From: Sporosarcina ureae DSM 2281
GTDB taxonomy: Bacteria > Bacillota > Bacilli > Bacillales_A > Planococcaceae
Assembly (NCBI RefSeq): GCF_000425545.1
Contig: NZ_AUDQ01000003.1
Coordinates: 62,001-126,000, forward strand
DNA: 64,000 nucleotides
Direction: 5' to 3'
Part shown: positions 1-8,575 of the stretch, piece by piece
Numbering within the stretch: position 1 is the first letter of the stretch
How the letters are laid out: every line of letters begins with the position of its first letter
Translations under genes and position numbers: made by a program
The notes under the pieces: generated by a model
What the model was told of the DNA's origin: nothing
Database searches by the model: none
What the model saw: the letters and a program-made list of their open reading frames with translations, nothing else

Positions 1-371
1 GCTCGTGAAAAGATGAAGTCCCCTGCATACATAGCTACCCGATTGTTCCACTTCGCTTTAACAGTTTCTAAACCGCGCCGCATATCAGAATCATCAATTA
101 CATCATCATGGACAAGAGATGCCATATGGATCAATTCCAGGGATACTGCAATTTTCGCAGCGTTCTCCAGCGAATACGTTCCGAATTGAGCAGCCATTAT
201 AACGAAAATCGGCCGGATTCTTTTTCCGCCCGCTTTTAATAAATGCAAGGAAGCCTGACGAACAATGGGAGAAGAGGATTGCACGGAACGCTCAAGCTCT
301 TTTTCAATATAGGACATATCTTTGCGGAAATCCGTATAAAGCGACATCAACTTAATTTTTTCCAACCCCAT
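1..371 (-). CDS. hepT: Heptaprenyl diphosphate synthase component II (partial, 3' end outside window)
   Basis: This is the N-terminal 123 residues of a trans-prenyltransferase, read on the minus strand and cut by the window edge. Visible are the conserved GGKRIRP motif, which binds isopentenyl diphosphate, and the first Asp-rich motif HDDVIDDSD, which binds Mg-diphosphate of the allylic substrate. With HepS it makes the C35 side chain of menaquinone-7. The ATG at 371 follows a GGGAGAAGG ribosome-binding site. menH ends about 20 bases upstream, so the gene closes a folE-mtrB-hepS-menH-hepT operon as in B. subtilis. Assignment is firm from motif plus neighbours. Confidence 0.93.
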   Translation of the reverse strand, partial: MGLEKIKLMSLYTDFRKDMSYIEKELERSVQSSSPIVRQASLHLLKAGGKRIRPIFVIMAAQFGTYSLENAAKIAVSLELIHMASLVHDDVIDDSDMRRGLETVKAKWNNRVAMYAGDFIFSR

Positions 372-391
372 TACCTTCTCCCGTGTATTCA

Positions 392-1087
392 TTATTTGTA
401 AGCGATATGGCCTGCCGCCGCACCGCCACTGTAAGACTTATACGAAACTTCTTGATATCCTGCATCGACAAAAAGCTGTGCTAGCTCTTTCATGCCTGGG
501 AAATCATTTGCCGATTCTTGAAGCCAAGAATATTCTTTATAGCTCTTTGCAAACAGTTTACCGAATAACGGCATAATGTATTTGAAATAGAAGCGAAACC
601 CTTGACGATAGACAGGTATTTTAGGTTGAGATGTTTCCAAACATACTGCCATTCCACCGGGCTTTAACACGCGTCGCATTTCTTTTAAAACAGTCAAGTA
701 ATCAGGAACATTGCGAAGACCAAACCCGATCGTTACATAATCAAATGAATTGTCCGCAAATGGAAGTGACATTGCGTTACCTTGAACCAACGTAAGATGC
801 GGATAAGGTGCTACTTTGTCTCTGCCGGAATCCAGCATGTTGGCACTGAAGTCTAAACCGACAACTTCACCAGTAGGTCCTGTAGCTTGAGCCAATGCGA
901 CAGTCCAATCTGCAGTACCACAGCAAACGTCAAGTGCTTTAGCACCCGGCTGTACATGCATGCGTTCCATGATATCGTTCCGCCATTTTATATGTTGATT
1001 AAAACTGATCACGGAATTCATTTTATCATAGTCTGTCGAAATTTTTTCAAAGACGTTATGAACTTTTTCTTCTTTTGAGACCGCCAC
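392..1087 (-). CDS. menH: Demethylmenaquinone methyltransferase
   Basis: SAM-dependent C-methyltransferase of the UbiE/MenG family (231 aa, normal length). It converts demethylmenaquinone to menaquinone in the last step of the pathway. The SAM-binding motif I ([11 protein letters not shown], about residues 51-61), the acidic end of strand 2 (VVGLDFS) and the family motif GLRNVPD near residue 124 are all present. The start is GTG, behind a GGAAAGAAGGGA Shine-Dalgarno region. The gene lies between hepS and hepT, which make the polyprenyl tail it works on, so substrate supply and methylation are co-transcribed. Confidence 0.95.
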   Translation of the reverse strand: MAVSKEEKVHNVFEKISTDYDKMNSVISFNQHIKWRNDIMERMHVQPGAKALDVCCGTADWTVALAQATGPTGEVVGLDFSANMLDSGRDKVAPYPHLTLVQGNAMSLPFADNSFDYVTIGFGLRNVPDYLTVLKEMRRVLKPGGMAVCLETSQPKIPVYRQGFRFYFKYIMPLFGKLFAKSYKEYSWLQESANDFPGMKELAQLFVDAGYQEVSYKSYSGGAAAGHIAYK

Positions 1088-1123
1088 AGTTCGTCCCTTC
1101 TTTCCTCACTTCAATTTACTTTC

Positions 1124-1870
1124 TCATTGATTCGTCATTTTCTGCAACTCGGCTATTACTTCAGTATGTAAATAAAAGCTGTTCTCTAATCTGTCGTTCA
1201 GCTGTTGTTGTAACTGATCGATCCAATCTTGTGTCTCATGCGTACTCGGTACGAGATGCGGAAATTTCATGCGATTCAAATCATGCCGTCTGCTGTCAAG
1301 CAACCAGACGAAAGGAAAGACCGTCTCTACAATATGTACGTAGCGACTAAAACCAAATGATTCGAAGAACTTCACAATACACGCACTTTCCACTTCAGCG
1401 ATTAACTGCAACCGCTCTTCAACAGTTGTTGGCGGCGCTTGAAGCAATGTCGTCTTGCATTCATTGACTCTGCCGATAGCCGATGACAAAGAACGAATGA
1501 GATGGAAGTTCGGAATCGACGCCAATAGCTTATAGTGAATACCGCTGAAGTGATCGCCCGCCAGGACCATCAACTGCTGTTCTTTGGATGAAGCATCGAC
1601 GATATCGATTTGATCATGGACGTCAAAAGCCGTATGGATGGCACCGATGGCCAACGCTGCGGTTTGCATCTCATCTGTCCACTGCTCTCCGTTAAGCAAA
1701 GGCAATAAGAGCAACGAAGCTTTTCGCCTGTCAATCGGAGCATGTCCGACATCTCGTTCGACCACTGGCTGATAAATAGCGCGTCGCAAATGGTGTATAT
1801 AATTGTCGACTTGGTCAGTGAACCCTTTTGTTTCCATCAGTAAGCTCCATTCCCGTAAGGATACGGTCAT
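1124..1870 (-). CDS. hepS: Heptaprenyl diphosphate synthase component I
   Basis: HepS-type regulatory subunit (248 aa) of heptaprenyl diphosphate synthase. It has no catalytic Asp-rich motif; in the B. subtilis enzyme the subunit is needed for activity and chain-length control by HepT. Recognition rests on size, a diffuse helical sequence and its place between mtrB and menH. Its start codon overlaps the mtrB stop by four bases, indicating translational coupling. Sequence conservation in this family is low, so synteny carries much of the call. Confidence 0.88.
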   Translation of the reverse strand: MTVSLREWSLLMETKGFTDQVDNYIHHLRRAIYQPVVERDVGHAPIDRRKASLLLLPLLNGEQWTDEMQTAALAIGAIHTAFDVHDQIDIVDASSKEQQLMVLAGDHFSGIHYKLLASIPNFHLIRSLSSAIGRVNECKTTLLQAPPTTVEERLQLIAEVESACIVKFFESFGFSRYVHIVETVFPFVWLLDSRRHDLNRMKFPHLVPSTHETQDWIDQLQQQLNDRLENSFYLHTEVIAELQKMTNQ

Positions 1871-2088
1871 TCTTTTTCTTCGCTCGCAATTACGCCGTGA
1901 GCTGTATGAATTTCAGCTTCTCCCCGAATCTTAATAGCGGAGGTATGCTCGGTAAACTGCGCGATCATGACTTCTCCTCTATCTAGCTTTTCGGTATGGT
2001 GAAACTTGGTGTCATTGCCTCTCGTGAGCCCAATAACATTCACTCCATCTTTTTTCGCCTTGATAATCAGATAATCTGGTTGTGTCAT
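1867..2088 (-). CDS. mtrB: trp RNA-binding attenuation protein (TRAP)
   Basis: 73-residue TRAP protein. The family forms an 11-subunit ring that binds tryptophan and wraps trp leader RNA around its edge at NAG repeats, promoting termination and blocking translation of tryptophan biosynthesis genes. The sequence matches the family from end to end, including the conserved GLTRG segment, the [20 protein letters not shown] core and the KIRGEAEI strand. A GGAGATG ribosome-binding site precedes the ATG. It is downstream of folE, the classical mtrA-mtrB pairing. No trp operon or (G/U)AG-repeat leader is visible in this window, so its targets lie elsewhere. Confidence 0.96.
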   Translation of the reverse strand: MTQPDYLIIKAKKDGVNVIGLTRGNDTKFHHTEKLDRGEVMIAQFTEHTSAIKIRGEAEIHTAHGVIASEEKE

Positions 2089-2153
2089 TTTCGCATCTCC
2101 AGTCTATATATAATCCTAATGATAGCATATACAGCAAGCGCTCGGCAAAGACC

Positions 2154-2723
2154 TTAGTTTGTTCTAATAAGAGATAAAATTTCAGCACGCTTCACGTCAT
2201 CATGTTCATAGATTCCTCTAGCAACGGTCGTGATAGTTTTAGCTCCCGGCTTCTTAATGCCTCTCATCGTCATACACATATGCTCAGCTTCGATGATGAT
2301 ATAAACACCATGGGGATTCAACTTTTCCATCATGGCATCTGCCACACTGGATGTAATGCGTTCTTGCAATTGTGGACGACGCGCTGCCGTTTCAACAGCT
2401 CTTGCCAACTTACTCAAGCCTGCAACTACTCCATTACGCGGAATATAGGCTACATGGGCCACACCGAAAAACGGTACTAAGTGATGTTCGCACATAGAAT
2501 AAAATGGAATATCTTTCACCAAGACGACTTCGTCATGATTCTCATGGAATACTGTATCGAAATATTCTCTTGGATCTTTATTTAAACCTTCAAATACTTC
2601 TTGGTACATTTTAGCCACACGTTTTGGCGTATCAAGCAATCCTTCACGAGTCGGGTCTTCACCGATTGCTTCCAAGATCATCGTAACAGCCTGCTCTAAT
2701 TTATTTATATCTTGCTCTTTCAT
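2154..2723 (-). CDS. folE: GTP cyclohydrolase I
   Basis: Catalyses GTP to 7,8-dihydroneopterin triphosphate, the first step of folate synthesis. At 189 aa it has the bacterial FolE length. Zinc ligands are visible as Cys78 and His81 in SMCEHH and Cys150 in EHMCM; the [14 protein letters not shown]-terminal block is intact. I chose the internal ATG (MKEQDINK): AAGGAGGA sits 9 bases upstream, and the longer reading frame would run through that ribosome-binding site. First gene of the folE-mtrB-hepS-menH-hepT operon. Confidence 0.95.
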   Translation of the reverse strand: MKEQDINKLEQAVTMILEAIGEDPTREGLLDTPKRVAKMYQEVFEGLNKDPREYFDTVFHENHDEVVLVKDIPFYSMCEHHLVPFFGVAHVAYIPRNGVVAGLSKLARAVETAARRPQLQERITSSVADAMMEKLNPHGVYIIIEAEHMCMTMRGIKKPGAKTITTVARGIYEHDDVKRAEILSLIRTN

Positions 2724-2824
2724 AACAGCATGTCCTCCTTGTTGGAACAAAACCTATTTCCCCAAAATACTAGCACATTCCATTCATTCCGTATAGTTAC
2801 TTGTACTTCCTTATGTATACCATT

Positions 2825-2886
2825 AAAAAAAACGGAAAGGAGTCCATCCATGGCCATCTGATGAACAGATTCGCTGGACGGACTCC
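2825..2886 (-). terminator. Intrinsic terminator after hbs
   Basis: Minus-strand reading gives a 12-bp stem (GGAGTCCGTCCA against TGGATGGACTCC, one mismatch) followed within a few bases by eight T residues. It lies 17 bases beyond the hbs stop codon. Confidence 0.85.
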
Positions 2887-2902
2887 TATGTAAAATCTCA
2901 AA

Positions 2903-3175
2903 TTATTTTACTGCGTCTTTAAGTGCTTTACCTGCTTTGAAAGCTGGAACTTTACTTGCAGCGATTTCGATTTCTTCACCTGATTGTGGGTTACGTCCTT
3001 TACGTGCAGCACGCTCGCGTACTTCGAAGTTTCCGAAACCAATCAATTGAACTTTATCACCGTTAGCAAGAGTCGATTGAATTGTATCGAATACAGCTTC
3101 AACAGCTTTAGTTGCGTCTTTTTTTGTTAGACCTGCCGCTTCTGCCACAGAGTTAATTAATTCTGTTTTATTCAC
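2903..3175 (-). CDS. hbs: DNA-binding protein HU
   Basis: 90-residue histone-like HU/IHF-family protein that bends and compacts DNA as a homodimer. The whole family profile is present: the N-terminal helices ([20 protein letters not shown]), the [19 protein letters not shown] beta-arm region that clamps the minor groove, and the terminal [10 protein letters not shown] helix. The start is taken as the GTG of VNKTEL at 3175. A strong AGGAGGT lies 8 bases upstream, and the longer frame's first GTG is part of that ribosome-binding site. Flanked by its own terminator, so probably monocistronic. Confidence 0.96.
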   Translation of the reverse strand: MNKTELINSVAEAAGLTKKDATKAVEAVFDTIQSTLANGDKVQLIGFGNFEVRERAARKGRNPQSGEEIEIAASKVPAFKAGKALKDAVK

Positions 3176-3316
3176 ACCGTTCACCTCCTCTCAAAGGGGG
3201 ATGCTATTGCTGTTAACACTGTAAAAAGAGTAACATAAGAAAAACTGCGGTGCAACAATATTATCGTGCTTTTCCTTTATTCACGGCATTTCAAGCGATT
3301 TTGATTGAAAAGCATA

Positions 3317-3345
3317 GAAAAAAGACCCGTTTTTGACGGATCTTT
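3317..3345 (-). terminator. Intrinsic terminator after spoIVA
   Basis: Minus-strand stem AAAGATCCG/CGGGTCTTT with one G-T pair, then a run of T. It lies about 45 bases past the spoIVA stop codon. Confidence 0.75.
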
Positions 3346-3391
3346 CATCATTCCAATCTACATTTTTTCGTTATTCTCCAGCTATTTCACC

Positions 3392-4873
3392 TTACACAAT
3401 AAAGGTAATCATACCTTTATTTCCATCATTCACCATCTGTTCAATCGTTTCACGCAAGCGTTTTCTTGCTCGATCTGGAACTGCCGCGGTCTTATATCGG
3501 ATACTTTCTTTCATGACTTCATGAAGTGGTGTGCCAAATAATTGTGTTTCCCATAATGCTTCCCGATCATGTAAATAGGCATTTTTCAATTCTTTTAACA
3601 AGTGATGACTATGGAATTCAGAGCCGATCAATGGAGCAAATTCCGCTTCCATATCGATTCGAATAATATGAAGTGAAGGTGCTTTCGCTTTCATTTTCAC
3701 ACCATAAAACGTGTCTTGTTTAATTAATTCAGGAGCAGTTGGCTGGAAATCTTCAATCGATGGCAACGCTACGCCATACCCTGATTTTTTCGCTGTATCG
3801 ATTGCTTCTGCGTACATATCATACGATTTTTTCGCCTTAACTGCTTCTTGAATGAAGACAAGCCAATCTTTTTTCGAGCGCATTTCCGTCCCCATGAACT
3901 CTTCACACACATTAACAAAAGCTTGCTCATCCATATCAATTTTGACGATCGCACGCCCTTTACCTGCATCAACTTCTACTACTTCCGCTTGTCTAACAAA
4001 CTCTTCTTCTTGCAATAACTCTGCAATCTCTTGAACTTTACGAATCTTAGAGACACCGAGGAATCCGTCTGTAATTAGCTGATCGATCCGTGCATTCAGC
4101 TTGTGGCTATCCCCTAGTTCCTCCATCCAATCAGGACGTTGCAGCTCAATATCCGTGATAGGGAATTCATAGAGCGCCTCTTTAAGTATGAGCTGAATCT
4201 CCGCTGCATTGAGCTGGTCCGCACTAATAGCAATTACGGGAACACCATACTTTTCATGTAATTGCTGTTTCAATTCCAATGCTTTTTCATGGGCAGGCAT
4301 TTTAGAATTTAATACAATGACGAACGGTTTGCCGATTTCTTGCAGTTTCGAAACGATTTCTTTCTCAGCGGCTTCAGCGGCTGCGCGTGAAATATTGTTT
4401 ACCGTGCCGTCCGTCGTCAGCAAAATTCCAATTGTGGAGTGATCACGAATAACTTTGTCCGTTCCGATGCGCGCCGCTTCCTGGAACGGGATCGGCTCAT
4501 TGTGCCATGGTGTATGGACGTACTTCGGTCCATCCTCATCCTCATATCCTTTAACGCCGTCTATGACGTAGCCTACACAGTCCGCTAGGCGAATTTGGAA
4601 TTCCAGTTCTCCATCCCCGATTGATACGCTTGTGCCTTGGGCAGGTACGAATTTAGGTTCTGCAGTCATAATTACGGGACCTGGTGAACTTTGGGGAAGT
4701 TCGTCTTGTGCGCGTATCCGATCGTTGGCATCCGTCATGTTGGGGATTACAACTTCCTCCATGACTCGTTTGACAAATGTGGATTTCCCTACTCGAACAG
4801 GGCCTACCACGCCTATATAAATATCGCCGTCTGTTCTTCTAGCTAAGTTTTCGTATAGTTCTTCTTTCATCAT
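3392..4873 (-). CDS. spoIVA: Stage IV sporulation protein A, spore coat basement ATPase
   Basis: 493-residue cytoskeletal ATPase that polymerises on the mother-cell face of the forespore membrane and forms the basement layer of the spore coat. The P-loop GPVRVGKS (about residues 24-31) and the TRAFAC-type sequences YVIDGVKGYEDEDG and LLTTDGT are clear, and similarity to B. subtilis SpoIVA runs to the C-terminus (GMITFIV). The start is one of two adjacent ATGs behind AAGGAGGG; the first is reported but the second has better spacing. Transcribed alone, with a possible sigma-E promoter upstream. Confidence 0.96.
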   Translation of the reverse strand: MMKEELYENLARRTDGDIYIGVVGPVRVGKSTFVKRVMEEVVIPNMTDANDRIRAQDELPQSSPGPVIMTAEPKFVPAQGTSVSIGDGELEFQIRLADCVGYVIDGVKGYEDEDGPKYVHTPWHNEPIPFQEAARIGTDKVIRDHSTIGILLTTDGTVNNISRAAAEAAEKEIVSKLQEIGKPFVIVLNSKMPAHEKALELKQQLHEKYGVPVIAISADQLNAAEIQLILKEALYEFPITDIELQRPDWMEELGDSHKLNARIDQLITDGFLGVSKIRKVQEIAELLQEEEFVRQAEVVEVDAGKGRAIVKIDMDEQAFVNVCEEFMGTEMRSKKDWLVFIQEAVKAKKSYDMYAEAIDTAKKSGYGVALPSIEDFQPTAPELIKQDTFYGVKMKAKAPSLHIIRIDMEAEFAPLIGSEFHSHHLLKELKNAYLHDREALWETQLFGTPLHEVMKESIRYKTAAVPDRARKRLRETIEQMVNDGNKGMITFIV

Positions 4874-4898
4874 TAGCCCTCCTTTTTCTCCGCATTGT

Positions 4899-4925
4899 AG
4901 CTTATGAAATAGAAAAACGTTTCAT
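4899..4925 (-). promoter_or_regulatory. Possible sigma-E promoter of spoIVA
   Basis: CATAAGCT at 4899-4906 fits the sigma-E -10 form CATAnnnT. An ATG (consensus ATA) triplet sits 16 bases upstream at 4923-4925. Mother-cell expression of spoIVA from sigma-E is established in B. subtilis; the site itself is only a pattern match, and its -35 half overlaps the neighbouring terminator hairpin. Confidence 0.35.
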
Positions 4926-4948
4926 GCATGAATGCATGAAACGTTTTT
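4913..4948 (-). terminator. Hairpin terminator after the gpsA-yphE-yphF-like operon
   Basis: A 17-bp perfect inverted repeat (AAAAACGTTTCATGCAT with a 2-base loop), ending on the minus strand in TTTTTCTATTTC. It lies between the lipoprotein gene and spoIVA. Part of the stem is AT-rich, and the tight loop means the real loop is probably 4 or 6 bases. Confidence 0.65.
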
Positions 4949-4953
4949 GGGTA

Positions 4954-5088
4954 ATGATATGAAACTTTCTTCAGATATGTTACTAAACTTGGATAGCGGT
5001 TCGGGATTTCCGTTCCAGGCGGACACTTTCCTGCCGGTGTCGCATTCCACTACAATCCTAGTTATATTGTGGTGAAAGTTTGTATCAT
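4954..5088. repeat. MITE-like 135-bp element with terminal inverted repeats and a degenerate dispersed-repeat core
   Basis: The ends ATGATATGAAACTTTC (4954-4969) and GAAAGTTTGTATCAT (5074-5088) are inverted copies differing by one substitution and one gap. Inside, at about 5004-5060, is a degenerate copy of the intergenic repeat that elsewhere in Bacillales reads roughly TTCCAGGCGGACGCTTTCC ... GGAGTCGC ... CAATC. There is no coding capacity. It fills most of the 276-base gap between the lipoprotein gene and spoIVA. Confidence 0.6.
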
Positions 5089-5149
5089 ACGTTGAAATAT
5101 GTAACGTTCAAGTAAATAATACAACAGTTCATACACAAATTCGAGAACG

Positions 5150-5860
5150 TTATTTCTTCATAAACACAGGTTCGTTGTTTTCGTCTACAGTGTATGGCAA
5201 GGAGTATGCCGGGAGGACTAGGGAGTCTTCGTATAGTAGGTAACGGATGTCTGTGCCTGGTTCTACTTCTGGCTTTTGTTCCATCAAGATCTTGTTGAGG
5301 TCGATGGAGTAGTCTACGTAGAAGTTTCCGTCGCCGCCTACTACGATAGGCAGGTGGGCGTCAGAGTATGGGCTTTGGACGGTTAGTGGTTCTTTGAAGC
5401 CCATTTTCTTGAAGTCTACTGCATAGACGTTGTCGCCAACCGGATCTAGGAATGGAAGTTCTCCATTGATAAATTTGCGCAAGTTTAAGTCACGCAATTT
5501 TTCAGTGGTACGCAAGTCGACTAACTTAACTGTAGGATGTTCTTCTACATCCATAAGAACGTACTGGAAGATGCCACCGTTTTCGAATGCGTTAGACGGA
5601 ATCTTTTCAGTAAAGTCCGGAACGATTTTTGAGAACTCGATTGGATATTTGATAAATTGATCGGTTTCTTGATCGCGTGTTTTAATTGGTAATAGGCCGC
5701 CTGATTGTTCTTGGTAGCGCTCTACAGCTTTTTGAATTGTTTCTTGCAGTTCAGGATACGGTGTTTCACTTGCTTGCTTTTCTTCAGGCGGTCGACCGCC
5801 ACAAGCAGACAGTAAGAGTCCACAGATCATGACTGAAAGTATAAGTAATCGTTTATTCAT
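5150..5860 (-). CDS. Lipoprotein of unknown function (YphF-like position)
   Basis: 236-residue exported lipoprotein. The N-terminus is a type II signal peptide with lipobox LLSAC and lipidation at Cys20, so the mature protein is anchored on the outer face of the membrane. The rest is hydrophilic with mixed alpha/beta character and no catalytic motif I recognise. It sits between spoIVA and a yphE-like gene, the place of yphF in B. subtilis, and is four bases from the DUF2768-like gene, so the pair is co-transcribed with gpsA. Role not known; homology to YphF is inferred mainly from position, size and lipobox. Confidence 0.75.
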   Translation of the reverse strand: MNKRLLILSVMICGLLLSACGGRPPEEKQASETPYPELQETIQKAVERYQEQSGGLLPIKTRDQETDQFIKYPIEFSKIVPDFTEKIPSNAFENGGIFQYVLMDVEEHPTVKLVDLRTTEKLRDLNLRKFINGELPFLDPVGDNVYAVDFKKMGFKEPLTVQSPYSDAHLPIVVGGDGNFYVDYSIDLNKILMEQKPEVEPGTDIRYLLYEDSLVLPAYSLPYTVDENNEPVFMKK

Positions 5861-5864
5861 AAGT

Positions 5865-6077
5865 TTACGCGCCTCCTGTCGGTCCGTTGAATACTAAATA
5901 GACCATTGCGAAGAACGACGAAATTAATAATGTATAGGCAATAATTGCAAATAGAATTTTTACTACACGGTTTTTCATTTTATATCGGCTCAAATAAATC
6001 AAGCCCATTGAAATGACCATGAATCCCATTGCGTAAAAAGATAGCCACATTTTATCTAACGAGGACAAAATTGTCAC
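5865..6077 (-). CDS. Small membrane protein, YphE/DUF2768 type
   Basis: 70-residue protein with two hydrophobic helices (about residues 10-30 and 40-63) separated by a basic loop (SRYKMKNRVVK), so an integral membrane protein with a short cytoplasmic or external hairpin. Size, topology and its place between the lipoprotein gene and gpsA match B. subtilis YphE (DUF2768). No function is established. Good ribosome-binding site (GGAGGG) upstream of ATG at 6077. Confidence 0.78.
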   Translation of the reverse strand: MTILSSLDKMWLSFYAMGFMVISMGLIYLSRYKMKNRVVKILFAIIAYTLLISSFFAMVYLVFNGPTGGA

Positions 6078-6088
6078 CCTCCTACTGT

Positions 6089-7108
6089 TTAAATACCGAA
6101 AAATGTATCGATTTCTTGTTTCTTACCACGGGTCATTAATTGATCCACAGCTTGTTTAGGTGGAACCCCACCAAATAGTATGGAATATAAAGCTTCTGTC
6201 AATGGCATGTTGACATCAAACTGCTGTGCCAACTGAAACGAAGCCTTTGTAGTACGCACACCTTCTATGACCATACCCATTTCTTCGGTCACTCTTTCTA
6301 GAGACTGACCTTTTCCAAGTAAGTTTCCTGCGCGCCAGTTTCTTGAGTGGACACTTGTACATGTAACGACCAAGTCACCAAGTCCCGTTAATCCGGAAAA
6401 TGTTTGTTGATCCGCACCCATTTTGACACCTAGACGCGTGATTTCTGCTAGACCTCTTGTAATAAGAGCAGCCTTTGCATTATCACCGTAACCAAGACCA
6501 TCGGAAATTCCAGCAGCCAAAGCAATGACATTTTTCAATGCCCCGCCAAGCTCCACGCCGATTACATCTTTATTCGTATAGACACGGAAATAATTGCTCA
6601 TGAATAAATCTTGTATCTGTTCTGCTGCTTCCATGTTGCTTGAAGCCACCGCCACCGTGGTTGGATGTCGAAGTACGACTTCCTCCGCGTGGCTCGGTCC
6701 AGACAGCACTACAATAGCTTCACGTAGTGTTTCATCAATTTCCTCAGCAATAATTTCAGAAATCCGTTCCAATGAATCCGGATCAATTCCCTTGGAGACA
6801 TGGACAAATATAGCCGGTTCAGTTAGTAATTCCTGTATATGGCGACACGTCTCGCGCATCGCAACGGTCGGTACAGCCAGTATAATCGTTTTCGCATGCT
6901 GGACCGCCACGTTTAATTCACTAGTAGAGTTAAGGTTTTCGGGCAGTTTCACATTTGGCAAATACCGGTTGTTTGTATGCTGATTATGGATTTCATCCGC
7001 TTGTTCTGCACGTCTTGTCCAAATTAAGCTGTCATGTCCATTTTCAGCCAGCACAACAGCGAGTGCGGTTCCCCAACTGCCTGCCCCAAATATAGAGACT
7101 TTTTCCAT
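6089..7108 (-). CDS. gpsA: Glycerol-3-phosphate dehydrogenase [NAD(P)+]
   Basis: Reduces dihydroxyacetone phosphate to sn-glycerol 3-phosphate, the backbone of phospholipids. The dinucleotide-binding motif FGAGSWGTAL opens the protein. The catalytic region ELGGALKNVIALAAGISDGLG with its Lys, and the GLTGLGDLVVTC segment, are intact. 339 aa is normal. The ATG at 7108 is preferred because the longer frame begins at a GTG inside the GTGGAGG ribosome-binding site. It follows der by 26 bases in the same direction, an arrangement shared with B. subtilis. Confidence 0.96.
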   Translation of the reverse strand: MEKVSIFGAGSWGTALAVVLAENGHDSLIWTRRAEQADEIHNQHTNNRYLPNVKLPENLNSTSELNVAVQHAKTIILAVPTVAMRETCRHIQELLTEPAIFVHVSKGIDPDSLERISEIIAEEIDETLREAIVVLSGPSHAEEVVLRHPTTVAVASSNMEAAEQIQDLFMSNYFRVYTNKDVIGVELGGALKNVIALAAGISDGLGYGDNAKAALITRGLAEITRLGVKMGADQQTFSGLTGLGDLVVTCTSVHSRNWRAGNLLGKGQSLERVTEEMGMVIEGVRTTKASFQLAQQFDVNMPLTEALYSILFGGVPPKQAVDQLMTRGKKQEIDTFFGI

Positions 7109-7134
7109 TACCTCCACCCTTTCTGTTTGCGTAG

Positions 7135-8445
7135 TTAGCTTCTTGCTCTCGTGATTAAGCGGATTGGTGTACCTTCAAATCCAAAAGCTTCACGTAATCT
7201 GTTTTGTAAAAAGCGTTCATAAGAAAAGTGCATAAGTTCTGGTTCGTTGACAAAGACCACGAATGTCGGTGGCTTCACAGCAACTTGTGTTGCATAGTAA
7301 ATCCGCAAACGACGTCCTTTGTCTGAAGGTGCAGGATTTCTAGCTACTGCATCTTCTACTACCTCGTTCAAGACACTTGACTGAATGCGCATTGCATGAT
7401 TTTCGCTGATCAATTGGATATTGGAGAATAATGTATGCACACGTTGCTTCGTTTTAGCTGAAACAAAGAAAATAGGCGCATAATCAAGGAATCTAAACTG
7501 ATCACGAATATCATCGATGAAGTTATTCATCGTCTTATCATCTTTTTCAAGCGTATCCCACTTGTTGACGACAAACATGACACCTTTTCCTGCTTCTTCC
7601 GCAAAGCCAGCTACACGCTTGTCCTGCTCACGAATACCTTCTTCTGCGTTCATGACAATCAAGACAACGTCAGAGCGATCAATCGCTTTTAAGGCACGTA
7701 ATACACTATACTTCTCTGTGTTTTCGTATACTTTCCCTTTTTTACGCATTCCGGCAGTATCGATAATTTTAAATTCTTGCCCTTCTACTACTTTTGTAGA
7801 GTCAATCGCATCTGTTGTCGTTCCAGCGATATCGCTAACGATCACTCGATCTTCACCAAGTAACGCGTTAACAAGTGACGATTTTCCAACATTCGGACGT
7901 CCAATTAAACAGAACTTGATGGAATCATCTTCCTCTTCCTCTAAGTTCATATCTTTAAAGCTCTCTGCGACTGCGTCCAATAAATCACCAAGACCTAGCC
8001 CGTGTGATCCAGATAGTGGATATGGCTCGCCAAATCCAAGTGAGTAGAAATCGTAAATCATATCTCTCATTTCTGGATTATCTACTTTATTCACTGCCAA
8101 TACGACAGGCTTATTCGTTTTATACAGCATACGTGCAACCTGTTCATCTGAATCTGTCACACCATCTCTACCATTCGTCAAAAATATGATGACGTCAGCT
8201 TCTTCAATGGCGATTTCAGCCTGCATACGGATTTGGTCAAGTAATGGCTCATTACTCAGTTCAATACCGCCTGTATCAATTAAGTTAAATTCATAATTCA
8301 ACCAATCTGCTGCGCTGTATATACGATCTCGCGTTACACCGGCAACGTCTTCTACGATAGAAATACGTTCGCCTACGATCCGGTTAAAGATTGTCGACTT
8401 ACCGACGTTGGGTCTTCCTACTATTGCTACTGTTGGTTTTTTCAT
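7135..8445 (-). CDS. der: Ribosome biogenesis GTPase Der (EngA)
   Basis: Essential GTPase needed for 50S subunit assembly. Two tandem G domains are visible, each with GRPNVGKS (near residues 8-15 and 183-190), DTGG or DTAG (G3) and NKVD or NKWD (G4). The C-terminal KH-like domain contains the conserved RLRIYYATQ and [24 protein letters not shown] stretches. 436 aa is the usual Firmicutes length. A good TATAAT at about 8484 suggests that it begins a new transcript after the ypfD terminator. Confidence 0.97.
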   Translation of the reverse strand: MKKPTVAIVGRPNVGKSTIFNRIVGERISIVEDVAGVTRDRIYSAADWLNYEFNLIDTGGIELSNEPLLDQIRMQAEIAIEEADVIIFLTNGRDGVTDSDEQVARMLYKTNKPVVLAVNKVDNPEMRDMIYDFYSLGFGEPYPLSGSHGLGLGDLLDAVAESFKDMNLEEEEDDSIKFCLIGRPNVGKSSLVNALLGEDRVIVSDIAGTTTDAIDSTKVVEGQEFKIIDTAGMRKKGKVYENTEKYSVLRALKAIDRSDVVLIVMNAEEGIREQDKRVAGFAEEAGKGVMFVVNKWDTLEKDDKTMNNFIDDIRDQFRFLDYAPIFFVSAKTKQRVHTLFSNIQLISENHAMRIQSSVLNEVVEDAVARNPAPSDKGRRLRIYYATQVAVKPPTFVVFVNEPELMHFSYERFLQNRLREAFGFEGTPIRLITRARS

Positions 8446-8490
8446 TTTCTTTCATTACACCCTTCCGACCTATCTTTAAATATTATACAC

Positions 8491-8527
8491 AAAAAGAATG
8501 ATGATGCATATGAAAGCATCATCATTC
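8491..8527 (-). terminator. Intrinsic terminator after ypfD
   Basis: Perfect 12-bp minus-strand stem GAATGATGATGC/GCATCATCATTC with an 8-base loop, followed by TTTTT. It lies 48 bases past the ypfD stop and just upstream of the der promoter region. Confidence 0.88.
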
Positions 8528-8575
8528 CCGTTACGCTAATTTATCATTTGTGGCTAGTTTATCACATTCTGAAGA

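Noticed and set aside
6594-6983. 129-codon open frame opposite gpsA
   Set aside because: Antisense shadow inside a conserved enzyme gene.
7517-8047. 176-codon open frame on the plus strand opposite der
   Set aside because: Fully antisense to a firmly identified gene; low-complexity Ser/Thr-rich product and no ribosome-binding site.
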